DNA from: a virus
IMG/VR virus record: IMGVR_UViG_3300028867_000005
Coordinates: 1-64,000 of that record
DNA length: 64,000 nucleotides
Reading direction: 5' to 3' (one strand)
Shown: in pieces, positions 1 through 7,346 of the stretch
Layout of the letters: every line of letters begins with the position of its first letter
Position numbering within the stretch: the stretch's first letter is position 1
Position numbers and translations under genes: made by a program
The notes under the pieces: generated by a model
The model's input: the letters and a program-made list of their open reading frames with translations, nothing else
Databases searched by the model: none
What the model was told of the DNA's origin: nothing

Positions 1-411
1 GAAATACTCGGCATCGCCAACTGAACAGCACACAACGAGATCCGCCTCGCGGTAGGCTTTGCGCTCGCACCGGGCGGTGTACTCGGTCCAGGAATCGCTG
101 CAATAGTCCGGCTGGCGCCCCAGGCGCTCGAGCTGCACGCGTACTTCGATATGATGCGACGAGTACACCAACTTTGCCGCGTTGTTGTGCTGCTTGATCA
201 GCCACTGGGCAGTGTGTACTAGCCAGGGAAACTCAAACATGATGGCATCGAAGGGGTAATCGGTCGATTGCAGCACGTCGCCATTGTTCATCACCACGTC
301 ATGCACGTCATGGCCGGCGCGGCGCAGCTGGTCGCCAAGGTGGTAGCAGCGCTGCTGACCGCCGTTGGTGCGAGCCCCCATGCCAAAGGGGAGTAAGCGC
401 AGGATGTTCAT
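1..411 (-). CDS. Glycosyltransferase, N-terminal part (cut by window edge)
   Basis: The minus strand reads open from an ATG at 411 to the left edge (137 codons), so the C-terminal catalytic half is missing. It begins MNILRLLPFGMGARTNGGQQ, continues with a segment like RCYHLGDQLRRAGHDVHDV, and later has ADLVVCCSVGDAEYF. These resemble the N-terminal Rossmann domain of GT-B glycosyltransferases (GT4-like), where a Gly-rich loop precedes an helix and a buried strand is followed by a serine. Its ATG overlaps the stop of the upstream small gene (ATGA), so it is the third gene of a minus-strand operon starting with the cytosine methyltransferase. The acceptor (phage DNA, host glycan or protein) cannot be told. 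Family confidence is moderate because only the N-terminus is present. Confidence 0.6.
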   Translation of the reverse strand, partial: MNILRLLPFGMGARTNGGQQRCYHLGDQLRRAGHDVHDVVMNNGDVLQSTDYPFDAIMFEFPWLVHTAQWLIKQHNNAAKLVYSSHHIEVRVQLERLGRQPDYCSDSWTEYTARCERKAYREADLVVCCSVGDAEYF

Positions 412-614
412 TCGGCCTCAGCAGCTGATATCAGCAGGTTGTTGATTACGTCGGTATTGGTGGCGCCCCAGGCGGAGCCGCGCAGGCGCTCCAGGGCTGC
501 ACTTGCATTCGGGTGGACCCTGACATGCAGGGTGATGATGCCTACAGCACGCTGGCGCTGGCGACGTTCACGGTCACGCTCCGCGCGGGGCTTGTCGGAT
601 GCTTTACGGCCCAT
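408..614 (-). CDS. Small basic ribbon-helix-helix-like protein
   Basis: A 68-residue protein with a very basic N-terminus (MGRKASDKPRAERDRERRQR), then an alternating segment IITLHVRVHPNAS followed by two predicted helices with TNTDVINNLLISAA. A short beta strand before two helices is the usual shape of Arc/CopG-type DNA-binding proteins, but no specific family is recognised. Its ATG lies immediately after the stop codon (615-617) that the upstream methyltransferase would use if its frame were intact, and its stop overlaps the ATG of the glycosyltransferase. This fits translational coupling inside one operon. A regulatory role for this operon is an inference. Confidence 0.65.
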   Translation of the reverse strand: MGRKASDKPRAERDRERRQRQRAVGIITLHVRVHPNASAALERLRGSAWGATNTDVINNLLISAAEAE

Positions 615-684
615 TTATAAAGACTCCTTTTCCAGCTCGATCAAAAGCCGCTCGCCAATCCAGCGCATGACAGGTATAGCCATA

Positions 685-1731
685 CTATTCCCGATTGCCT
701 TGTATCTGGCGGTATCTGGAACAATCGCTGGCTGCTGGCTGCTGGCTGCTGGCTGCTGGCTGCTGGTACATGGTCCAGTTATCAGGAAAACCCTGAATCC
801 TTTCCCCCTCGCGGGGTGTTATATAGCGCAGCCGACCATCCTGTATTACTGCCGGGAATCTGTTTTTTTCAGGAAGTGTCTGTTTTTTGAAAAGGACAGC
901 ATCCAGCGTTTGGCTTATTTGCCCTCCGTCCCACCAGCAAGAATCCATACTGCGCGGGTCTTCAGGCTGACTATATTCTTTGCCTCGAACCGGCGCCGTA
1001 TCCCTGCGAGAGCCCTCAAACTCAAAAATGACCCGGACTGGGCTGAAACCTTCTCGAGCACTGGCGATAACGAAGATACGGTTGCGCCGTTGTGGTACGC
1101 CGAAATGTTCGGCATTGAGCACCCTCCATGCGACTGCTCTTTGGGGTCCAAACACACAACCAGCGTCTGGCCAATTAGGAATGTGCTTGCTGGTGTCTTT
1201 GTTCCAGCGCCAGTATTTACTGGATTGGCCAGCAGCAGGCTGTGGCTCGGGTCCGAGCTCGGTGTCTTCTCCAGCAAGAGCTGCCAAAAAGCATCCGAAG
1301 GCATTATCTGTGCTGGTGAGGACGCCAGGGACGTTTTCCCAGCAGATGACACATTCTGGCTTTCCGTGTTTGCGCCGAACAGAGTCAATTGCATTCGCTA
1401 TCTCCACAAATGAAAGGGTAAGGCCGCCGCGGGCGTCACTAAGACCCTCCCGGAGCCCGCCAAGGCTGAATGCCTGGCAAGGCGTACCGCCAACAAGCAC
1501 AGGCGGGGCGGATATAGATTCGGCATGTATCATTGCCGAAAGCTTTGTCATGTCACCATGGTTTTTGGTGGCAGGAAAACGGTGCCTTAATATCCCAGCC
1601 GGGCCCGGCTCTATTTCAGCGAACCACGCTGCATGCCATCCCAACGGACCCCATGCCACACTGGCAGCTTCTATCCCGCTACATATACTGCCAAACTTGA
1701 TTTCTTCCACAGGATTCACCATATAACACAC
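685..1731 (-). CDS. DNA (cytosine-5) methyltransferase, C-terminus out of frame
   Basis: Methylates cytosine C5 in DNA; in phages this usually protects against host restriction. Motif I is FGSICSGIE (residues 13-21), motif IV GGTPCQAFS with catalytic Cys85, motif VI ENVPG (132-136), motif VIII QRRNRIFVIA (214-223) and motif IX RYITPREGERIQGFPDNWT (302-320). The open frame then enters a 7-bp tandem repeat and ends at 685 without motif X. The missing motif (ARYKAIGNSMAIPVMRWIG) is present downstream in the +1 frame and would end at 615, directly before the next ATG at 614. Removal of one repeat unit, or gain of two, restores a 369-residue enzyme. The start could also be the ATG three codons in. 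Family assignment is very secure; activity in this state is doubtful. Confidence 0.9.
   Translation of the reverse strand: MCYMVNPVEEIKFGSICSGIEAASVAWGPLGWHAAWFAEIEPGPAGILRHRFPATKNHGDMTKLSAMIHAESISAPPVLVGGTPCQAFSLGGLREGLSDARGGLTLSFVEIANAIDSVRRKHGKPECVICWENVPGVLTSTDNAFGCFLAALAGEDTELGPEPQPAAGQSSKYWRWNKDTSKHIPNWPDAGCVFGPQRAVAWRVLNAEHFGVPQRRNRIFVIASAREGFSPVRVIFEFEGSRRDTAPVRGKEYSQPEDPRSMDSCWWDGGQISQTLDAVLFKKQTLPEKNRFPAVIQDGRLRYITPREGERIQGFPDNWTMYQQPAASSQQPAASDCSRYRQIQGNRE
727..765. repeat. Heptanucleotide tandem repeat inside the methyltransferase gene
   Basis: Five perfect units of GCTGCTG (CAGCAGC on the coding strand) plus a 4-nt partial unit, 39 nt in all. The unit length is not a multiple of three, so any change in copy number shifts the reading frame between motif IX and motif X of the cytosine methyltransferase. 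Four or seven units would be in frame; five are not. This is the arrangement of a simple-sequence contingency locus. Confidence 0.9.
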
Positions 1732-1773
1732 CGTACATACAGTTATAGCACAAATAACGCACCGTACAGTGCG

Positions 1774-2337
1774 CTATTTGCCAGCCCACTGCTTAAAAAC
1801 GGTCGCTGCCTTGGCAAACTGCTCAGGAGTGAGCACGATGAATTCGCCGTCGGGCTTCTGGAATGCCACCTGCTGCACCCCGGTATAGACGATGCGCGGG
1901 GGCTGCCCGGTGGCGCCGGCCGTGGCGAACGGCTCCAGCGCCTCACGGAACTGGCGTACTGCCAGGGCAGCATCCCACAGCATCCCGGAATCCATACCAG
2001 GGTGGTTATTCTTTATGGCCGCGTGCACCAACTGGGCGATGATGGTCTGGTGCAGGCCGGACCCGGCGGCGCCGTCGGCGCGAACCATGATCTTGCCTTT
2101 GCCATTGCACTTGTTGCAGGTGGCCATCACCCCCATGCCTCCATGGTAGCGCTCACCTGCGCCATCGCAGCGGTTGCATGCCTTCTCTTCATAGACCGTG
2201 CCATCGTCTTTCAGGCTGGCCATGGACTTCAGGGTATTGCCGACCGTCTCCAGGTCACTGGCAATGGTGTGCAGGTGAGCCGCCCGGAGCTCGGCGGCGT
2301 GCTTCAGCAGGGTGTTTCCGGCTATTTCAAGGTCCAT
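1774..2337 (-). CDS. Hypothetical protein with DnaJ-type zinc-binding motifs
   Basis: A 187-residue protein of unknown function. Residues about 54-85 hold CNRCDGAGERYHGG and CNKCNGKGK, two CxxCxGxG motifs as in the DnaJ zinc centre, so one zinc ion is probably bound. The N-terminal 50 residues are predicted helical, and the C-terminal part (LTPEQFAKAATVFKQW) is also helical. It lies in the minus-strand block between the methyltransferase and several small genes. A related CxxCxGxG pair occurs in the protein at 26695-27702, so this zinc module recurs in the accessory genes. Nothing identifies a partner. Confidence 0.75.
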   Translation of the reverse strand: MDLEIAGNTLLKHAAELRAAHLHTIASDLETVGNTLKSMASLKDDGTVYEEKACNRCDGAGERYHGGMGVMATCNKCNGKGKIMVRADGAAGSGLHQTIIAQLVHAAIKNNHPGMDSGMLWDAALAVRQFREALEPFATAGATGQPPRIVYTGVQQVAFQKPDGEFIVLTPEQFAKAATVFKQWAGK

Positions 2338-2369
2338 GGTTGCTATCCAAAAAGGTATGTACAGTCGTT

Positions 2370-2528
2370 TTATTCGTCAGCCGGGGCCCGGTGGCGGCTG
2401 GAGTAGAGCCGGTTGCGCCGGCAATGCTCGCAGCTGCCATTGTGCTGGCAGGCCGTGGAGTGGTACTGGTGCTGGCCATCACGGATGGTCTGGCTTGTTT
2501 TGCGCTTGCGGCGCAGTGTCCTGCTCAT
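2370..2528 (-). CDS. Small basic protein with paired cysteines
   Basis: A 52-residue protein beginning MSRTLRRKRKTSQTIRDG and containing CQHNGSCEHCRRNR, a possible half zinc site. The start is set by the ATGA overlap with the stop of the upstream gene and a GGAG ribosome site about 9 nt before it. Very basic composition would suit nucleic-acid binding, which is an inference. No family recognised. Confidence 0.55.
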   Translation of the reverse strand: MSRTLRRKRKTSQTIRDGQHQYHSTACQHNGSCEHCRRNRLYSSRHRAPADE

Positions 2529-2710
2529 GGTGGTGGATCTCCTGTTGTCGGCAGCGCTTTGACGGCCAGCGCCAGCTGCACCTGGTCGCGCAGCCAGCGC
2601 GTGCCGCCCAGGGCGATGAAGGCCGCCCATTCGGCATCGGTGGCGCGGATACTGCGCTGGCGCCGGATTTCAGTGACCGGGGGCCGGCCGCGGTGGGGTT
2701 TATGTTCCAT
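2525..2710 (-). CDS. Small ribbon-helix-helix or helix-turn-helix-like protein
   Basis: A 61-residue protein starting MEHKPHRGRPPVTEIRRQ. A basic GRPP tail is followed by RSIRATDAEWAAFIALGG, then a second helix (WLRDQVQLALAV). Small phage proteins with GRPP, a short strand and DxEWxxF are often annotated as DNA-binding. The ATG lies inside the last codons of the upstream gene (11-nt overlap), and its stop overlaps the next ATG, so it is translated as part of the same message. DNA binding is inferred from the shape only. Confidence 0.6.
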   Translation of the reverse strand: MEHKPHRGRPPVTEIRRQRSIRATDAEWAAFIALGGTRWLRDQVQLALAVKALPTTGDPPP

Positions 2711-4055
2711 CGGGCAGATCCTCGTCGAAGGGAGCGCCCAACTCGGTGCCGGTGCGCAGGAAACTGTCCATGGCGAGGCGCTCGAGGTCATTCATGCCGC
2801 CCTGCATCAATTTGGCCTGCTCAATCGACAGAGCGGTTTTGGCTGATGGCTTCTTTTCATGGCCACCTTGCTGAAACCAGTCGGAGGGAAAGGGCGCGTT
2901 CCATTCCTCGTCGGCGGCGATGGTGCCGATACCAGATGCGGCTTCAATATCATCCACCATGGCAGCCTTCAGCCGACCGTACTCCATAACCGTATCACGA
3001 TCACCGGCCATGATGCTGCGAACCTGGTCAGCCGTGATTGGCTGCGCCGGCCGTGCAGCCTGCTGATTCCACTGCTCAGCGGTCAGTCCGCCGCAGGGCG
3101 CCTCGAGCGGAGCGCTGGTGCTGAGGTGACCCAACTCCTGCAAATCCTTGATGGTGAGCCCGTGGCGCGTGGCATCGAAAACCGAATCAAGTTCATGCGA
3201 TGGCACAGGGGCATGCTGGACGCTGAGACGCTTGGCGCGGCCACCGTACTCCTGCAATAAGACAGCATGTGACCTTGCCAGCCGACCGTACTCCCCCACT
3301 ATATCAAACTCACACGCCATGATATCGCGCACCTGCTCAGTCGTGAACGGCTGATCTAGTGGCGATGTATGCAAGAGGGCCTGCGTCAACAGCTTGCGCG
3401 CAATGCGGCTCCGCTCCGGGTCCGACCGATCGTCCTCGGCAATCATGGCCAGGGTGGCCTCGTCCAGCTCGATCAGGTCTTCTTCATGGTCCATGTGGAC
3501 CGGGGCCAACTGGCGGTTGGCGCTGTCATCATATGGCTTTCCGACAGGCCACTTCCAGTGATCAACATCACTCTGGAGGCTTGCAGCCAGAAACGGTTTA
3601 CCTGTCGAGAGGGAGTACCCCTTCACCACCTTTACCTCCAACTCGGGATTCTCGATCAGGTGACTGTTCATTTCGCGCAGGGCGGCATTCTCTTCGCGCA
3701 GCAGGCCGTTTTCGTGCAACAGGGTGTCGTACTTGAGCTCGGTCTGGTGGCGCTCCTGCTCCGCCCTGATGGCGCGCTCCAGCAGAGGATTCAGCAGGAG
3801 TTGGCGCCAGCGCGGGGCAATGTGGCTGATCGGCATACCCACGCAGGCGTTCCAGCAGGCCACCAGCCTCTCCGCCATATCAGCGTGCTCTGCCATCGCC
3901 AGGGTGCCCAGCCATGAATCAAACTCGTCGCCAATATCAGACGACTCCAGCACCAGCAGGTGGCGGACGGGAAAGGTGGTAGTGGCTTTGGCCAGGGTGT
4001 GGATTTTCAGGCGCTGATCGGTGGGTGGCGTTCCCAATGCGGTATTCTTTGTCAT
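2700..4055 (-). CDS. Ead/Ea22-like phage early protein
   Basis: A 451-residue protein of unknown biochemical role. Near the N-terminus it has AERLVACWNACVGM, a signature seen in many phage early proteins of the Ea22/Ead type, followed by a coiled-coil stretch (LERAIRAEQERHQTELKYD and LREENAALREMN). The C-terminal half carries internal repeats built on TxEQVRDIMACEFDIVGEYGRL and TADQVRSIMAGDRDTVMEYG, so part of it arose by duplication. The start at 4055 is preferred over a longer frame from 4103 because a GGAGAG site sits 7 nt upstream. It follows the small gene at 4159 in the leftward unit. Confidence 0.75.
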   Translation of the reverse strand: MTKNTALGTPPTDQRLKIHTLAKATTTFPVRHLLVLESSDIGDEFDSWLGTLAMAEHADMAERLVACWNACVGMPISHIAPRWRQLLLNPLLERAIRAEQERHQTELKYDTLLHENGLLREENAALREMNSHLIENPELEVKVVKGYSLSTGKPFLAASLQSDVDHWKWPVGKPYDDSANRQLAPVHMDHEEDLIELDEATLAMIAEDDRSDPERSRIARKLLTQALLHTSPLDQPFTTEQVRDIMACEFDIVGEYGRLARSHAVLLQEYGGRAKRLSVQHAPVPSHELDSVFDATRHGLTIKDLQELGHLSTSAPLEAPCGGLTAEQWNQQAARPAQPITADQVRSIMAGDRDTVMEYGRLKAAMVDDIEAASGIGTIAADEEWNAPFPSDWFQQGGHEKKPSAKTALSIEQAKLMQGGMNDLERLAMDSFLRTGTELGAPFDEDLPDGT

Positions 4056-4158
4056 GCTTTCTCTCCAGGCGCCCCATGCGCCAATCGGAGTTATTGTAAA
4101 CACATTAAATGCAATCGGCTATGGTATTTGCTCTTTTTTTAATATGCTTGCCGTATGG

Positions 4159-4347
4159 TCAGGGGATATCAATGGTGTCGTCGTTCAGTGCGGCATCTGC
4201 TAGCGCCTGACCAATCCCTTTTGCTGCATTGCCATTCCCGAGCTGTTTGGCTATCTCCCATTGATGATCGGACAAATACACACAGCGGGGCTTTCCTGCT
4301 CGCTCCCGGAGGGTGCGGCGGTCAATCTTTGGTGTGGCGTCTGGCAT
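4159..4347 (-). CDS. Small ribbon-helix-helix-like protein, first gene of leftward unit
   Basis: A 62-residue protein (MPDATPKIDRRTLRERAG, then PRCVYLSDHQWEIAKQLG and a helical tail with GIGQALADAAL). The strand-helix-helix pattern and basic N-terminus resemble small phage regulators. An AGGAGG site stands 8 nt before the ATG, partly inside a perfect DnaA box. As the gene nearest the repeat-rich divergent region, it is a natural candidate for a protein acting there. That link is inference. Confidence 0.65.
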   Translation of the reverse strand: MPDATPKIDRRTLRERAGKPRCVYLSDHQWEIAKQLGNGNAAKGIGQALADAALNDDTIDIP

Positions 4348-4362
4348 GGCTGTTTTTCCTCC

Positions 4363-4371
4363 TGTGGATAA
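4363..4371 (-). promoter_or_regulatory. DnaA box
   Basis: TTATCCACA on the minus strand is identical to the consensus DnaA-binding nonamer. It overlaps the leader of the gene starting at 4347 and borders the GGTNACC array. A single box can occur by chance about once in 130 kb for both strands, so its position next to the repeats and AT-rich DNA is what gives it weight. Confidence 0.5.
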
Positions 4372-4423
4372 CTTTTATTGGCACGCTACATGCTACGCGC
4401 GCGCATGTGACTGGTGTTTTTTG

Positions 4424-4840
4424 GGTTACCGCTAAAAAAAAGCACAATTCCATATATATCAATGCCTTATCGGTAACCTTGAGGTAACCTTAATACCCAC
4501 ATAGGTTACCTGTGTATTTTCTTGTCTGCATGACCCTGTTTTCAGGGGTAACTGAGGTAACCAAAATCGCTTTCTAGGTTACCTTTAAGGTTCCCGCGCA
4601 AGCTGATGAAATACATAAGGAAAGTGACGTTTTTTTGGTGAGGTAACCGGGTAACCCGGAAAACACTATATTATAGAGAAAATACACCCCATGTATAAGA
4701 TCATGTATATATATATTTCCCTGTATTTTTCTCTCTTATACTTATATATCTTGGTTACCTTGGTTACCTATATATAAAGGGATATGAATCAATGGTTTAG
4801 CGGTAACTTTTAAAGGTTACCTTTGGGTTACCAGGTTACC
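4424..4840. repeat. GGTNACC iteron-like array, candidate replication origin or operator
   Basis: Thirteen exact GGTTACC/GGTAACC copies start at 4424, 4472, 4483, 4504, 4556, 4577, 4642, 4650, 4753, 4762, 4815, 4826 and 4834, with near copies at 4547 and 4802. Many extend to AGGTAACC/GGTTACCT, and TGAGGTAACC occurs three times. The array contains a strongly AT-rich stretch (about 4660-4800) that could melt easily. It separates leftward genes (ending at 4347) from rightward genes (starting at 5047). Iterated sites plus AT-rich DNA plus a DnaA box is a typical origin layout; a multi-operator control region is the alternative. The binding protein is not identified. Confidence 0.6.
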
Positions 4841-5046
4841 GCGTTGATTTCAAAGAATAAATCGAAGTTTTTGGTTCCACGGTTCCACGGAGCGAAAAAT
4901 GAGCCGACGAACGGTATAAAATGCAGTTTTTATTACCAGATATTGCGCAAACGCTGGGTTTCAGGGATATTTGCATACATCGAGCAGGGCCACCGGCCAG
5001 GGCCTGCTCAAGAATAACGGCCGGGTGATCTTAAAAGAGCAAATCC
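4841..5046. other. Noncoding leader between array and rightward genes
   Basis: No convincing gene is seen. It holds a tandem GGTTCCACGGTTCCACGG near 4875 and a GC-rich inverted repeat at about 4982-5010 (arms GAGCAGG and CCTGCTC). Promoters for the rightward unit are expected here, but no clear sigma-70 pair could be chosen. Confidence 0.4.
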
Positions 5047-5712
5047 ATGCAAGGTCCAGCGTCAGGGGTGGAGTATTTCTCCATGCCGGAGTTGCCAGGT
5101 AAGGTCTTTTTCCGGTGCGATAAGCACCGCGCCAGTTTGTCCCTCGATTCCTGTAAAACGATGTACCAGGCCGGGCGTAAGGCCACTGAGGTCGATGATC
5201 GGCTGCACCCCTGCAATCGGTGTGTGATCGGTGCGGCGCATTGTGGGGTTTCGATAGGCGCATCGAAGAATACGGCTGCAAGTAAGGCGTGCTCACGTTG
5301 CCATCGCACACCCCCGCGACTTTTGAACGGATCTATATGCGTGAGCTGTTATAACCGGGAGCTTGAACTTGCCCATGGTCATAACTCCCGAGGCAAACTG
5401 CCAGGGAAGATCCGCCCGCTGCATCCCGTCATCCTGCACCTGCTGGACCTGGATGGTGAGCCCAAGACCATAGAATTTACAGTGCCCCGTGCGGTTGACA
5501 CCATGGAGGCCATCCTGACCGCCATCAAGCGCCAGCCTGGGGCCGTGTTCGGGTGGTTGGGGCACAAACCCACCCCCTACCAAGCAAGGCAGCTCCAGCT
5601 AGATTATGGCCAGCCCAGCAACTCTCTCGCAAATATCGCACGCAAATTGCAAATACGTCGCAACTCTCGCAAATCGCAAATCGCACGCACGCAATTGGAG
5701 CTGGGGCTATGA
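5047..5712 (+). CDS. Zinc-binding phage protein, unknown function
   Basis: A 221-residue protein at the head of the rightward unit. Cysteine pairs occur in CDKHRASLSLDSCK, CNRCVIGAAHC and CSRCHRTPPRLLNG followed by CVSCYNREL, suggesting two zinc knuckles in the first 115 residues. The C-terminal half has no cysteines and ends in a basic stretch (IARKLQIRRNSRKSQIART). This could be a transcriptional or nucleic-acid-binding protein, but no named family is recognised. The start has an AAGAG site 7 nt upstream. Its stop overlaps the next start (ATGA). Confidence 0.7.
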   Translation: MQGPASGVEYFSMPELPGKVFFRCDKHRASLSLDSCKTMYQAGRKATEVDDRLHPCNRCVIGAAHCGVSIGASKNTAASKACSRCHRTPPRLLNGSICVSCYNRELELAHGHNSRGKLPGKIRPLHPVILHLLDLDGEPKTIEFTVPRAVDTMEAILTAIKRQPGAVFGWLGHKPTPYQARQLQLDYGQPSNSLANIARKLQIRRNSRKSQIARTQLELGL

Positions 5713-6002
5713 GTTGGGAACTGCTCGACCATGTGTGCCGCCAGTGCTTCGGCCGTATCCTGTACAACACCACCACCACGGAGCACCGCTGCGCAGACTG
5801 CGGCGCCAGGGCTGGCAAGGGCTCCAGCGTGGACAGCCTGTGTGCCTGCGGGGCCCTGCTGACGCCACCCAAGCCCAAGAAGGAGAACCGCGCCGACGCC
5901 GATCTGCCGCGGCCGGCCCCCGTCCAGATTTTGCGCTGCGCTCGCAATTATGCAAAAAGTCCAGATTTCCCCGCTGAGGTCATTGCGGAGCAGGTGCGGT
6001 AG
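5709..6002 (+). CDS. Small zinc-ribbon phage protein
   Basis: A 97-residue protein starting MSWELLDHVCRQCFGRIL, with CRQC, CADCG and CACG pairs arranged as a zinc ribbon, then LRCARN and SPDFPAEVIAEQVR. This pattern (MSWxLLDHVCxxCxGR...) is widespread among proteobacterial phages and prophages as an uncharacterised early protein. The ATG overlaps the previous stop, which fixes the start although the frame is open further upstream. A DNA-binding or transcription-related role is plausible but unproven. Confidence 0.75.
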   Translation: MSWELLDHVCRQCFGRILYNTTTTEHRCADCGARAGKGSSVDSLCACGALLTPPKPKKENRADADLPRPAPVQILRCARNYAKSPDFPAEVIAEQVR

Positions 6003-6016
6003 CTGGTAGTCTTTAC

Positions 6017-6026
6017 TCAAATTTGA
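6017..6026. promoter_or_regulatory. Shared palindrome TCAAATTTGA (site 1)
   Basis: A perfect 10-bp palindrome within TTTACTCAAATTTGAT, 22 nt before the gene at 6048. The same 12-mer CTCAAATTTGAT occurs at 18530-18541 and, inverted, at 29155-29166, each time just upstream of a transcription unit. It is a candidate phage operator or promoter element. Confidence 0.5.
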
Positions 6027-6047
6027 TTATGTATTCAGGGGCACGAG

Positions 6048-6497
6048 ATGAGCGATACGAAGGGCCAGCAGGCGCCGGTATGGGACCATATTGATTCGCT
6101 GGCGTCGGTGTTGGGCATGGACCCAATCAGCAACACCGACGCCAGTATCTGTAAGGCGGCCATCCAGACCATTCAGGATTCGGACAGCGCTATCTGCAAG
6201 CTGGGCGACGAGTTGGCTGCTGTCGGCGAGCAGGCCCGCTACCTTGCCACCATCACCGGCGGCGAAGTGGTCTATGCCCGCGGTGGAGCGCCGGCTGTGA
6301 TGGCCTACGCGGGCACCTCCATCCGTATGCTTCAGGCTCAGGTGCGTGAGCTCAACGCCCATGTGGACCGTGATGCCGACCTGATGGATGCCCGCGCCCT
6401 GCTGCGCCGGGTGGACCACCATCTGTGGCTGTCGGTCATGATGATCATCACCGTTGCTGGCGCTGCCATGTGGGCAGCCGCACACCTGGGGCATTGA
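6048..6497 (+). CDS. Hypothetical membrane-anchored protein
   Basis: A 149-residue protein with a soluble helical N-terminal part and one C-terminal hydrophobic segment (LWLSVMMIITVAGAAMWAA) followed by HLGH, so it is probably a tail-anchored inner-membrane protein. No family is recognised. It is the first gene after the TCAAATTTGA motif and may begin a separate transcript. Confidence 0.65.
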   Translation: MSDTKGQQAPVWDHIDSLASVLGMDPISNTDASICKAAIQTIQDSDSAICKLGDELAAVGEQARYLATITGGEVVYARGGAPAVMAYAGTSIRMLQAQVRELNAHVDRDADLMDARALLRRVDHHLWLSVMMIITVAGAAMWAAAHLGH

Positions 6498-6500
6498 GCC

Positions 6501-6908
6501 ATGGCCGTGATGGTGTTTTTGGAGCGCACCCCTAGAGCTGATCTGGAGCCGGTGACCGTGCTCGACATTATGCCGCCCTACTTCCCTTGCGATGGGCACC
6601 AGTTCGTGCTGAAGACACTGGCCGCCTTCTCGTCGTTTTCTGTGAACGTGCAAAACCCATGGGATTCGACCGCCGTGGTCGATGTGTTGGTGACGTGCAT
6701 CAAGGCGCCAATGCTCCGCCCCGACGGTCGCCACTTGATGGATTTGCAGTCGGTCATCATCAATCGTGAGTTATTGGCCAATGCCATGAAGCCCATGCGG
6801 GAAGATGGCCGCCCTATCGGCTACAACGATGCAATGCATAGAATCACAACAACAACACGCTTCTGCGCCGCACTGATGGCGCATTTTTCGAGGATGCAAC
6901 CAGCATGA
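6501..6908 (+). CDS. Hypothetical protein
   Basis: A 135-residue protein starting 3 nt after the preceding stop. No motif is recognised; the sequence mixes strands and helices (VTVLDIMPPYFPCDGHQF; LQSVIINRELLANAM) and looks soluble. Its stop overlaps the next ATG, so it belongs to a chain of translationally coupled small genes. Confidence 0.65.
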   Translation: MAVMVFLERTPRADLEPVTVLDIMPPYFPCDGHQFVLKTLAAFSSFSVNVQNPWDSTAVVDVLVTCIKAPMLRPDGRHLMDLQSVIINRELLANAMKPMREDGRPIGYNDAMHRITTTTRFCAALMAHFSRMQPA

Positions 6909-7066
6909 AAGCCACCCTTCCCGGTCTTACAGATCCAGAGTTTGAACAGCGCGTGCGCACCTACCATCGCCAGCGCATCGTCCGTGACGCCATGCGCTGG
7001 GCGCTGGTGGTGTTTATCATTGCGGCCGCCCTCCACCATTTTGCGGATGCCCTGAACCATGTTTAA
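6905..7066 (+). CDS. Small single-span membrane protein
   Basis: A 53-residue protein (MKATLPGLTDPEFEQRVRTY...) with one hydrophobic helix, WALVVFIIAAALHHF, near its C-terminus. The start overlaps the previous stop (ATGA) and its last codons overlap the next gene by 8 nt, which supports real translation. Function unknown; a holin is possible but no lysis gene is adjacent. Confidence 0.6.
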   Translation: MKATLPGLTDPEFEQRVRTYHRQRIVRDAMRWALVVFIIAAALHHFADALNHV

Positions 7067-7346
7067 GGTGAAATTCAAATACGAGGGCAGTGTCTCGGTC
7101 AATGGCGTGCCATTCCAGCCTGTAAAGACCATGGAGGTTTGCTTCAGCCTGGAGGCGGGGGTGGGGGTGAACATCAATGGCGCCGGCTGGAAGTTCGGCA
7201 GCGTCCCTCGTCAGGCAAAGGGAGCCACCCCAGGGTTATCCATTGCCATGGTTGGCGAACTGGCCGACCTGGTATGCGATTGCGTCAAGGTGACGTTTTC
7301 GGGCGAGCTGATGTTGCTGGCGGATGTGAGGGTTCCCTTGGTATGA
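7059..7346 (+). CDS. Hypothetical beta-rich protein
   Basis: A 95-residue protein with alternating hydrophobic residues (MFKVKFKYEGSVSVNGVPF; VKVTFSGELMLLADVRV), suggesting a small beta barrel or sandwich. No family recognised. Overlaps both neighbours by a few bases. Confidence 0.65.
   Translation: MFKVKFKYEGSVSVNGVPFQPVKTMEVCFSLEAGVGVNINGAGWKFGSVPRQAKGATPGLSIAMVGELADLVCDCVKVTFSGELMLLADVRVPLV

Noticed and set aside
439-1413. Plus-strand frame opposite the cytosine methyltransferase
   Set aside because: Antisense to all conserved methyltransferase motifs; translation is incoherent.
4823-5017. Possible 64-codon gene next to the repeat array
   Set aside because: Would start at TTG inside the GGTTACC repeats with no ribosome site; no coding character.
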